This document shows positions 1-5,884 of a stretch of DNA of 6,454 nt, piece after piece. The notes beneath the pieces were generated by a model. It worked only from the letters and a program-made list of their open reading frames with translations. It was not told the origin of the DNA and made no database searches. The translations under genes and the position numbers were made by a program. Source of the stretch: Betaproteobacteria bacterium (GTDB taxonomy: Bacteria > Pseudomonadota > Gammaproteobacteria > Burkholderiales > Thiobacillaceae); NCBI GenBank assembly GCA_020049245.1, contig JAIFLB010000164.1:1-6454 (forward strand), read 5' to 3'. Every line of letters starts with the position of its first letter. The stretch's first letter is position 1.

Positions 1-7
1 TCAATTC

Positions 8-880
8 TCAGGCACGTGAACGACGCAGACGCCAGCCGAGCAGGCCCAGCCCGGCCAGCATCATGGCGTAGGTTTCGGGTTCGGGGACGGGAACGGCGCT
101 AGAGACATGATGGCCGTCGTCGGCCAGGCCGTTGCCCGCTGTAAAACCATAGTAGAGCGGGGTGCTGTCCAGCGAATTACCGTCCACGGTGGTGCTGACG
201 CTGAACGACAGACTACCGATGAACTGGTTGATGGTGCCTGTGAGCGTGCCCGTGAAATCGTTTGCGCCTGAAGGGGTATAGCTCAGTTCGGTTCCCCACT
301 GGAAATAGCTCGGATCGCGGATATCCGAGAGGCCAGTTTCGGTATAACCCAGTGGCACGACCGAGCCGTTTTCCAGAATCTGGATACTGGGAGAAACCGG
401 CTCGTCGCCAAAGTGGAACGTATCGATGGCAAAGGCCAAGCTGGCGGACAGGCCACTGTTGGCATAGCCAAGGTCTGAGCCGCCGCTGGGCACCAGCGGG
501 AAGCCGCCGTTGACGGTGTTCGGGTCGTCCGAGGTAAGCACAAAGGTCATGCCATCGCCCGCCGCTGCCGTGCCCGGGGACATGAAGAAATCGAAGCTGA
601 TCGTGAACGCCTGATTGAAATCCAGCATGACCGTGGTTGGTGCGAAGGCTGCACCGGCCTGATCGCCGGTTCCGGGAGAGGTCAGGCTCAGGATGCTGTA
701 GGTGAAGCCGTTGCCCGGCGTTGAGTTGGTCGCGCTGGCGCTGCCGTAAAGATTCCATGTCGTGAAGTCAATGAGATCACCCGCGCCGACTCCGTTGAAG
801 ATGGGGCCTTGCGCTGAGCCCGTTGCTGGAACAAAACTGACTGCCAGTGCCGCCGATAAAACCAAAGTCTTGATATGCAT
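8..880 (-). CDS. Exported PEP-CTERM protein with L-type lectin-like domain
   Basis: 290 residues, complete. Residues 1-23 form a signal peptide with a likely cleavage after Gly-Ser-Ala (21-23). The body (about 25-260) resembles bacterial L-type (legume-like) lectin domains: a 'DFTTWNLYGSA' opening strand, GDGMTFVL (109-115 region), AFAIDTFHF (149-157) in the place of the family's acidic AVEFDT strand, and YYGFTAGNG (243-251) near the end. The C-terminus is a textbook PEP-CTERM signal: VPEP (265-268), a hydrophobic stretch (271-283) and an Arg-rich end (R284, R286, R287, R289). Family knowledge says such proteins are exported by Sec, cut and anchored or released by an exosortase, often with exopolysaccharide production. 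The start is supported by an AAGGAG ribosome site (plus-strand 889-894) 8 bases upstream of ATG. The PEP-CTERM call is firm. The lectin call comes from motif resemblance, and sugar binding is inferred. The usual Asn-His metal-site residues after the acidic strand are not obvious. Confidence 0.9.
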   Translation of the reverse strand: MHIKTLVLSAALAVSFVPATGSAQGPIFNGVGAGDLIDFTTWNLYGSASATNSTPGNGFTYSILSLTSPGTGDQAGAAFAPTTVMLDFNQAFTISFDFFMSPGTAAAGDGMTFVLTSDDPNTVNGGFPLVPSGGSDLGYANSGLSASLAFAIDTFHFGDEPVSPSIQILENGSVVPLGYTETGLSDIRDPSYFQWGTELSYTPSGANDFTGTLTGTINQFIGSLSFSVSTTVDGNSLDSTPLYYGFTAGNGLADDGHHVSSAVPVPEPETYAMMLAGLGLLGWRLRRSRA

Positions 881-945
881 GTTGCTTACTCCTTGAGTCC
901 ATCATTTCGGCGATCTATGCGATGTGTTGCCGCCACCATAAGCAT

Positions 946-965
946 TAAGCAATTCTCAGGCCGTC
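946..965 (-). promoter_or_regulatory. Sigma-54-like -24/-12 promoter element for the lectin-like PEP-CTERM gene
   Basis: On the minus strand the sequence reads GGCCTGAGAATTGCT. It has the invariant GG (plus 961-962) and GC (plus 949-950) exactly 10 bases apart and a full TTGCT at the -12 box. The -24 box is only partial (CGGCCTG against TGGCACG). Transcription would begin near 937, leaving a leader of about 57 bases before the ATG at 880. Published work on floc-forming betaproteobacteria links PEP-CTERM genes to RpoN and the PrsK/PrsR system, which makes the match plausible. It is a single partial motif in AT-rich DNA, so chance remains possible. No good sigma-70 pair was found in its place: a TTGACG overlaps it but has no well-spaced -10. 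Confidence 0.35.
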
Positions 966-1046
966 AAATGAGGCTGATTCTGATGTTGAAATTTATTCGA
1001 TATTTATCAATATGTTAGTGAATGGTCTCGCATGTTGCGTTGTGTT

Positions 1047-1107
1047 CAAATGCATACGGTTGCTTCGCCTTGATGACCGGAAATAAAGTCATTTCGTGAT
1101 GCATTTG
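1047..1107. repeat. Inverted repeat CAAATGCAT / ATGCATTTG upstream of the luxR-type gene
   Basis: The arms at 1047-1055 and 1099-1107 are perfect 9-bp reverse complements, 43 bases apart. Each contains the self-palindrome ATGCAT. The pair sits 70-130 bases upstream of the regulator start, a place where two half-sites of an operator could lie. A chance pair of this length is unremarkable over the whole window but less likely inside this short region. Its role is unknown. Confidence 0.35.
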
Positions 1108-1176
1108 CACTATCCCAACCCGGGGTTTGGTTTTCTCGCCCGTTTTACCCAAGCTGCATAGGATTTGTCTCAACCC

Positions 1177-2163
1177 ATGCCCATCCTGTCCGCACCCAGC
1201 CCGCTTGATCCCACAGCCCTCAATAATGTGATTCTGGATATTCACCGAGTGGGGTACGAGGTCGCGTTCAGCGCGTTTCAAAGGGCGGTGCTGGAGCTGC
1301 TGGGCGAGATCATCCCTTTCGATTCGGCCTGGTGGGGCAATGCTGCGAGCGAGCCGTTGGAAATCCACCGGCTGTATTTGCACAACTGCGACGACTCGAT
1401 CCTGCAAGCCTATGTGCCCTATATGGAGCAGGATTTCTTTCGCGCGGCGCTGATGGCGAATCCCGGCACCACCATCAACATGGCCGACCTGACGACGCGG
1501 GCACGTTTTGTTCGCAGCGAGCTGTATCAAAAGGTGGGCAAGCGTTACCAGATCGAATGGTCATTGGGCACGTTGCTGCTGGAGCCGGTGTCTTCGCTTC
1601 AGGAGTTTTTGACCCTGTGGCGGCATGACGGCAAAAGACCCTTCAGCGAAACCGAGCGCCTGGCCAAGCAGTTGTTGATGCCACATATCGCCCATGCGCA
1701 TCGCATGGCGCGCCTGCGAGAAGTGGTGGATGACCCGCGTGAGCGGCGAGATTGCTGGGCCGTGGCGGACGAACGAGGATTTCTGCGCGAGGCGCATCCC
1801 GGTTTCGTGCGCTGCCTGCGCGAGCATTGGCCGGACTGGCATGGCAGCCGCCTGCCTGAAGCCATGCACGCGGCGGTGCGCGATGGACTGCCGATGCAGG
1901 TGGGCCGGATGAAACTCAGCGTAACGCGCAAAGGTGCATTCCGATTGTTGCAAGTGCATGCGGCACACGCGCTGGATGATTTGTCGCCACGCGAGCGTGA
2001 GATCGTGGAACGCTATGCACGCGGCGAAACCTATGCCGCCATCGCCAAGGCGTTGCTGATTTCGCCCTCGACGGTGCGTAACCACATCGCGCATTGCTAC
2101 CGCAAACTGTCGGTCAACAACAAAGCTGAATTAGCGAGGCGAGTGTTGCAGGGCACGCGGTAA
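1177..2163 (+). CDS. LuxR-family helix-turn-helix transcriptional regulator
   Basis: 328 residues if started at ATG 1177. A TTG at 1165 in the same frame would add four residues, but the AGGA at 1160-1163 lies only one base before it, against 13 bases before the ATG, so the ATG is preferred with some doubt. The C-terminal part (about 269-325) is a GerE/LuxR DNA-binding domain: LSPREREIVERYARGETYAAIAKALLIS, then the recognition helix STVRNHIAHCYRKL and NNKAELARR. The long N-terminal part (1-260) has no clear receiver Asp or the usual acyl-homoserine-lactone pocket motif. It looks like the GAF/PAS-type sensory region of orphan LuxR regulators common in beta- and gammaproteobacteria. The signal it senses is unknown. 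It is divergent from the lectin-like PEP-CTERM gene and 262 bases upstream of the DUF4331 gene, so either could be a target. That is inference from position only. Confidence 0.9.
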   Translation: MPILSAPSPLDPTALNNVILDIHRVGYEVAFSAFQRAVLELLGEIIPFDSAWWGNAASEPLEIHRLYLHNCDDSILQAYVPYMEQDFFRAALMANPGTTINMADLTTRARFVRSELYQKVGKRYQIEWSLGTLLLEPVSSLQEFLTLWRHDGKRPFSETERLAKQLLMPHIAHAHRMARLREVVDDPRERRDCWAVADERGFLREAHPGFVRCLREHWPDWHGSRLPEAMHAAVRDGLPMQVGRMKLSVTRKGAFRLLQVHAAHALDDLSPREREIVERYARGETYAAIAKALLISPSTVRNHIAHCYRKLSVNNKAELARRVLQGTR

Positions 2164-2425
2164 TTCCGGCAGTGTTGGTTGCAACTATCCGTTCAGTTGA
2201 CCCTGGTGGGAATGCCATCTGCGGCCACTCCAAAAGCCGTGATTGCTCTGCTTTGACAGGCTCAGCAGAAATGCAGTCGAGGTTCGGCCAGACCAGATCA
2301 AAGGTGTGGCTGGCTTATCGGGCTGAAGCTGTTCCTGACTCCCGCATCCAAATCGGAACGTCCTGCGTATAGGTAATGACGCCCGGGATTACCGGTCATC
2401 ACCAACCCTTTTCCAGGAGACCATC
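2164..2425. other. Intergenic stretch upstream of the DUF4331 gene
   Basis: No convincing gene is present. A 66-codon frame from GTG 2172 to 2372 has no ribosome site and no recognisable family. A perfect -35 hexamer TTGACA (2253-2258) lies between the arms TCTGCT (2247-2252) and AGCAGA (2264-2269), but no acceptable -10 follows at 16-18 bases. No U-tailed hairpin ends the upstream regulator gene. A second inverted repeat (2372-2393) lies near the DUF4331 start. The operon promoter is probably here but could not be pinned down. Confidence 0.5.
2372..2393. repeat. Short inverted repeat GGTAAT / ATTACC before the DUF4331 gene
   Basis: Perfect 6-bp arms (2372-2377 and 2388-2393) enclose a 10-base loop that contains CCCGGG. 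It ends 32 bases before the start codon and just ahead of the ribosome site, so it could be an operator or a leader hairpin. A repeat this short can occur by chance. Confidence 0.25.
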
Positions 2426-3949
2426 ATGCGCAGGAACCCCTTGTCTTTATCTTTGCTGGCCGTCTTCGGCCTGGCTCTGGCCATGGCCGAATTGCCGGCC
2501 CAGGCTGCCAGCCACAGCGACGCTCCCCTCATCAAGCAGGATCCCCAGGCCAACCTGACCGACGTGTATGCCTTTATCGGCACCAAATACAACGATCCCG
2601 GCCAGAAGGTACTGAACGTCATCGTTCACGCACGGCCTTTTTCCGAACCGGGCGACGGCGTCATGTACGACCGTTTCGCCGACGATGCGCTGTACAGCAT
2701 CCATATCGCGCATCCGGTCACCGGCGCCAGCCTGCGCCGTTACGATTTTCGCTTCAGCAGTGTCAATCCGCTCGCCGGGCCAGGCTTGAAGAATCCCAAT
2801 ACCATCCTTTCCTACGGACTGGGCACGGGCGCCGGCGCCATCGAGGCAGTGGGTGACGCGCAGCAGAATTACAGCCAGACCTACAGCGTCACCAAGGTGG
2901 TGGGCAACACCAGCACGCTGATCGGCAGCGGCCTGCTGACTCCGCCGCCGAACGTCGGTGCGCGCACCACGCCGTTCTACAACGATGCCGATGGCAAGGC
3001 GGTGTCCGGCGCCGCCTCGCTGGCCGATCTGGATGTCTACACACGCACCACCCTGCATGACCTGGGTTCGGGCGAAGTCGCTTTCGCCGGTCCCCGTGAG
3101 GATGGCTTTTTCGCGGACACCCCGGGCATCTTCGATCTGCTGGATGGCCGCATCCTGGGCGCCAGCCTGGGCCAGGACGGCGGTGGCGTGGACGGTTTCA
3201 AGGGCTACAACGTGCTGGCCTATGCGATCCAGATTCCGGTTTCGGACCTGCCATCGTTCCCGTACACGGCGCCCTTCGCCGATCTGGCCAACCCGCTACC
3301 CGCTCTCGGCGGCGCCAACGGCGTCGGCGTCTATGCCTCGGTCAGCCGTCAGTCGGTGCGCGTGCTGCGTGCCACTGGCGGGCCAGTGAGTTCCGGACCC
3401 TGGGTGCAGGTCAACCGGATGGGCAATCCGCTGTTCAACGAGGTGCTGGTCGCGCTGAAGGACAAGGACAACTACAACCGCACGGCGCCCACCGTGGACA
3501 CGGCCAAGTTCGCCAGTTACGCCACCAATCCCGAACTGCCCTTCCTGATCAACTTTGTGGTGTTCGGTGACGCCACCGGCCAGGCGCCCCTGGCCACCAC
3601 CGGGCGTGCCGATCTGGCGGCGGTCTACCTGCCCGATGTGCTGCGGGTGGACACCTCCACGCCAGCGGTGCGCCTGGCCGGTCAGACCGGATTCAGCCGC
3701 TTCGGCTTCGCCGGTGGTGATACGGTCAGCGACAGCGCCGGCAAGGTGAAGTCCAGTGGCTGGCCGAACGGCCGCCGCCTGGGCGACGACGTGGTGGACA
3801 TCGCACTGACCGCCGTGGCCAGCGGCCCGAGCTACAGCTCGGTGCTGGTGGTGGGCGACAACGTGCCCGCCAACGACCAGCTTTATCACCAGGTCTTCCC
3901 GTATTCCGGCACGCCCCATGCCGGCCCGACCAACCGCAAGGATCGGTAA
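2426..3949 (+). CDS. Exported DUF4331 family protein
   Basis: 507 residues, a normal full length for the family. The signal peptide has a positive start (R2, R3), a hydrophobic core (about 6-21) and a likely cleavage after Ala-Gln-Ala (25-27). The mature chain opens with the family hallmark ASHSDAPLIKQDPQANLTDVYAF (28-50), like the SSHREAP...DPxADxTDxYAF of relatives. Further family blocks are PREDGFFADTPGIFDLL (223-239), GYNVLAYAIQIPVSDL (from 260), VQVNRMGNPLFNEV (327-340) and GWPNGRRLGDDVVDIAL (from 445). The protein appears to contain no cysteine. The function of DUF4331 proteins is not established, and I assign none. The start is fixed by AGGAGA (2415-2420), 5 bases before the ATG. It heads a same-strand run with a PEP-CTERM gene, a TPR gene and a NicO-like gene, which suggests an envelope role. 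Confidence 0.95.
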   Translation: MRRNPLSLSLLAVFGLALAMAELPAQAASHSDAPLIKQDPQANLTDVYAFIGTKYNDPGQKVLNVIVHARPFSEPGDGVMYDRFADDALYSIHIAHPVTGASLRRYDFRFSSVNPLAGPGLKNPNTILSYGLGTGAGAIEAVGDAQQNYSQTYSVTKVVGNTSTLIGSGLLTPPPNVGARTTPFYNDADGKAVSGAASLADLDVYTRTTLHDLGSGEVAFAGPREDGFFADTPGIFDLLDGRILGASLGQDGGGVDGFKGYNVLAYAIQIPVSDLPSFPYTAPFADLANPLPALGGANGVGVYASVSRQSVRVLRATGGPVSSGPWVQVNRMGNPLFNEVLVALKDKDNYNRTAPTVDTAKFASYATNPELPFLINFVVFGDATGQAPLATTGRADLAAVYLPDVLRVDTSTPAVRLAGQTGFSRFGFAGGDTVSDSAGKVKSSGWPNGRRLGDDVVDIALTAVASGPSYSSVLVVGDNVPANDQLYHQVFPYSGTPHAGPTNRKDR

Positions 3950-3965
3950 TGTGAACTGACTCCGT

Positions 3966-3995
3966 GGCGGGCGGGGCGTGCAGCCCCGGCCCGCC
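3966..3995 (+). terminator. Strong GC-rich stem-loop between the DUF4331 and PEP-CTERM genes (not a classic terminator)
   Basis: Left arm GGCGGGCGGGGC (3966-3977), loop GTGCA, right arm 3983-3995 pairing fully with one bulged G (3988 or 3989). The outer pairs U3965-G3996 and G3964-C3997 extend it. No T-run follows (next bases GCTGCC), so it is not a standard intrinsic terminator. It lies 16 bases after the stop codon and 45 bases before the next start. It may protect the 3' end of the first message or lower downstream expression. The stem itself is certain; its role is inferred. Confidence 0.5.
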
Positions 3996-4028
3996 GCTGC
4001 CAGTCCAACTGAATCACGCCCCCAGCCA

Positions 4029-4034
4029 GGAGGA
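4029..4034 (+). promoter_or_regulatory. Ribosome binding site that fixes the start of the second PEP-CTERM gene
   Basis: GGAGGA lies 6 bases before the ATG at 4041 and is the best ribosome site in the window. It rules against the longer in-frame GTG at 3978, which sits in the loop of the preceding stem-loop and would add 21 residues ahead of a good signal peptide. Confidence 0.85.
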
Positions 4035-4040
4035 AACACC

Positions 4041-4745
4041 ATGTTACGCATCACCGCCTTATTTCTGCTCACACTGGGCAGCGCCAGTGTCCTTGCTTCG
4101 CCCATCACCTTCGACACCAGCCTTTACACCACGTCCGTCTTTGCCGATGTGGGCGGCACGGCCGATGGCCCTTACACCGACAACACGAATACCACGCCGC
4201 TGCCTCTGATCACCTCGGCCAGCGTTAACCAGGCCGATGGCCTTGCCAACGCCAACGCAATCGCCGACTTTGGCCTGCTGGCGGCCAGCAGCGAGGTGCT
4301 GAGCGCCGGCGCCAGCAGCAGCGCCTCGGCCATCAGCACCTTTCTGGGCCATTTCACCACCCTGGGCACGGGTTTGAGCCTGGAACTGGACTATCAGGAT
4401 TTCATCGACGCCCCGGGCGCAGCCAGCGCCGCCTCGCAACTGTTCGTCCTGCTGCAGGTGGATGGTGTGGACCTGTTCAGCGACAGCTTCATGACGTCCG
4501 AACTCATCCAGCTCAGTTTTCCTACCCTGGCGGGGCTGGGCGGTGTGCTCGACCTGACCCTGGTGAGCAGCGGTCTGGATGACACCGGCGACGGCGCCTT
4601 CAATCTGGCCAGCGCGTCCTTCGCCCTGAACAGCGTGCCCGAGCCAGCCAGCCTGGCCCTGTTGCTGGGCGGACTGGGTCTGCTGGGAATGTCACGCTCG
4701 GCCCGTTATAGCCGGGCAGCTGGCAGCGCCAACGCCAAAGTCTGA
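4041..4745 (+). CDS. Exported PEP-CTERM sorting-domain protein
   Basis: 234 residues. The signal peptide spans 1-19, with a likely cleavage after Val-Leu-Ala (17-19). The body is rich in Ala, Ser, Leu, Gly and Asp, has no cysteine, and includes a low-complexity Ala/Ser stretch (81-99). No known domain is recognised; it has the beta-rich look of many PEP-CTERM proteins. The sorting signal is VPEP (199-202), hydrophobic residues 205-217, then R219, R222 and R225. A further tail of about nine residues (AAGSANAKV) follows the last Arg, which is longer than usual for this signal. Exosortase processing at the cell envelope is expected from the family. The gene follows DUF4331 by 91 bases and precedes the TPR gene by 10 bases, so it is probably co-transcribed. 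Its partner and ligand are unknown. Confidence 0.88.
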   Translation: MLRITALFLLTLGSASVLASPITFDTSLYTTSVFADVGGTADGPYTDNTNTTPLPLITSASVNQADGLANANAIADFGLLAASSEVLSAGASSSASAISTFLGHFTTLGTGLSLELDYQDFIDAPGAASAASQLFVLLQVDGVDLFSDSFMTSELIQLSFPTLAGLGGVLDLTLVSSGLDDTGDGAFNLASASFALNSVPEPASLALLLGGLGLLGMSRSARYSRAAGSANAKV

Positions 4746-4755
4746 GCCAACGGCC

Positions 4756-5874
4756 ATGGTCAAGCTGCATCACACCTGGCGCGCCACCCGGGAACGGGGC
4801 GCGGTTTGCCTGCTGGCTAGCCTACTAGCCGGCCTGCTGGCGGCGCTATCGCCCGCCGCCCTGGCCGAGTCTGCGCCTGATGCCGAGGCGCGTGCCCTGC
4901 TTCTGGCGCAGCGCCTCAACGCCGACGCTGCCGGATTCCGGCGCGCCCTGGCGCTGGCGGAGCGGGCGATGGTGGAAACGCCTGACCGGGCCAGTACCTG
5001 GACCACCCTGGCCTGGACGCGCATGCAGGAGCACCGCTTCGCCGATGCTCTGGCGGCTGCGGAAAGGGCACAAGCCCTGGCCGGCGACGATCCGGTGAAT
5101 CTGGCTTTGATGTGCGACGCCCTGGTGGAACTTGGCCGCTACCCGGATGCCGTGGCCACCACTCAGCGCCTGATTGACCTGCGGCCAGGTCCGCCGGCCT
5201 GGATCCGGGGCGCGCGCCTGCGCTTTCTGCACAACGATCTGCCCGGCGCCATCGCCCTGATGACCCAGGCCGCCCAGGGCGGTGGACGTGGTGAGGCGGC
5301 CGCCTGGACCTGGCTGGAACTTAGTCAGTTGCACCTGCACGCCGGCGACGCGACCGCCGCCGAGGCGGCCCTGGCGGCGGCGCGCCGAGCCCAACCCGAC
5401 CTGCCCGCGCTGTTGCCCGCCGAGGCTCGGCTGAGCCTGGCCTGGGGTGACCGGGAGGCGGCCCTGAGCCTCTATCGCCAGGCCCTGGCCGCCCAGCCCA
5501 ACGCCGAGGATGCCCTGGCCGCCTGGCGCCTGGCCAGACAACTGGGCCGTGACGGCGTCGCCAAGCACCAGGCTGCCTTGCTGGACGGCATCGCCCGCCT
5601 GGATGGCGCCGTCCTGTCCCGGCGTGCCCTGGCGGACTACTTTGCCGACAGCGGCCGCAGCCAACAGGCGCTGGTCCTGGCCCGGCAGGAATTCGCTGCT
5701 CGGCCGGATCTCTACAGCCACGCCAGCCTGGCCCGCGCTTTGGCGTCTACCGGCGAGGAAACCGGGTTGTTCGAGGCGCGCCATCACGCCCGCCTGGCCC
5801 TGGCGCTGAACACTCCGGATCCCGCCCTGCGCGCCAAGCTGGACGCGATCCTCGCCCAACAACCCAAGCCCTGA
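4756..5874 (+). CDS. Exported tetratricopeptide repeat (TPR) protein
   Basis: 372 residues. An N-terminal signal sequence has a basic region (R9, R12, R14), a Leu/Ala-rich core (16-34) and a likely cleavage after Ala-Leu-Ala (35-37). C18 is not in a good lipobox, so it is probably soluble periplasmic rather than a lipoprotein. The rest is helical TPR-type repeats, clear at about 80-110, 113-146, 184-215 and 218-249, with weaker units at 147-175, 289-318 and 320-353. TPRs are protein-interaction scaffolds; no catalytic domain is seen. The ATG lies only 10 bases after the previous stop and has no clear Shine-Dalgarno sequence, so translation is probably coupled to the PEP-CTERM gene. GC content is very high (52 of 60 in 5341-5400), which explains a long open frame on the opposite strand. 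A role as an assembly or interaction partner of neighbouring products is inference. Confidence 0.88.
   Translation: MVKLHHTWRATRERGAVCLLASLLAGLLAALSPAALAESAPDAEARALLLAQRLNADAAGFRRALALAERAMVETPDRASTWTTLAWTRMQEHRFADALAAAERAQALAGDDPVNLALMCDALVELGRYPDAVATTQRLIDLRPGPPAWIRGARLRFLHNDLPGAIALMTQAAQGGGRGEAAAWTWLELSQLHLHAGDATAAEAALAAARRAQPDLPALLPAEARLSLAWGDREAALSLYRQALAAQPNAEDALAAWRLARQLGRDGVAKHQAALLDGIARLDGAVLSRRALADYFADSGRSQQALVLARQEFAARPDLYSHASLARALASTGEETGLFEARHHARLALALNTPDPALRAKLDAILAQQPKP
4812..4833 (+). other. Hairpin within the TPR signal-peptide codons
   Basis: The stem 4812-4820 pairs with 4825-4833 (nine pairs, one G-U) around the loop CCTA. It overlaps the consecutive CTA leucine codons L23 and L24, which look uncommon beside the CTG-dominated leucine codons of this gene. 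It could slow early translation or be chance. Confidence 0.25.
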
Positions 5875-5878
5875 GAAG
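5873..5878 (+). promoter_or_regulatory. Ribosome binding site that decides the start of the NicO-like gene
   Basis: GAGAAG overlaps the TPR stop codon and lies 6 bases before GTG 5885, against 21 bases before the in-frame ATG 5900. It favours the GTG start and translational coupling to the TPR gene. Confidence 0.55.
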
Positions 5879-5884
5879 CATCCT

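Larger units (their letters stand above)
881..1176. other. AT-rich divergent intergenic region between the lectin-like gene and the luxR-type gene
   Basis: Bases 961-1020 contain 19 G or C out of 60, by hand count, well below the flanking coding DNA. The region must hold the promoters of both divergent genes. The left side carries the sigma-54-like element and a ribosome site for the minus-strand gene. For the plus strand, a weak sigma-70 candidate is TTGAAA (986-991) with TATGTT (1011-1016), but the 19-base spacer is long. A 9-bp inverted repeat lies at 1047-1107. No small gene with a convincing ribosome site is seen. Confidence 0.6.

Noticed and set aside
2..961. 12-bp direct repeat CAATTCTCAGGC at 2-13 and 950-961, flanking the lectin-like gene
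   Set aside because: About one 12-mer pair is expected by chance in a window this size. There are no matching inverted ends or integrase, so it is not called an insertion boundary.
2209..2222. Second GG-N10-GC pattern upstream of the DUF4331 gene
   Set aside because: Only the dinucleotides match; neither the TGGCAC nor the TTGC box is convincing.
2172..2372. Plus-strand 66-codon frame in the gap after the regulator
   Set aside because: No ribosome site before its GTG start, no recognisable family and no coding-like composition.
3296..4117. Minus-strand open frame of 273 codons across the DUF4331 end and the next gene start
   Set aside because: Crosses two well-supported plus-strand genes and the stem-loop, with biased composition and no recognisable domain.
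4765..4830. C18 of the TPR protein as a lipoprotein cysteine
   Set aside because: The residues before it (Arg-Gly-Ala-Val) do not form a lipobox, and the Cys is at the start of the hydrophobic core rather than its end.
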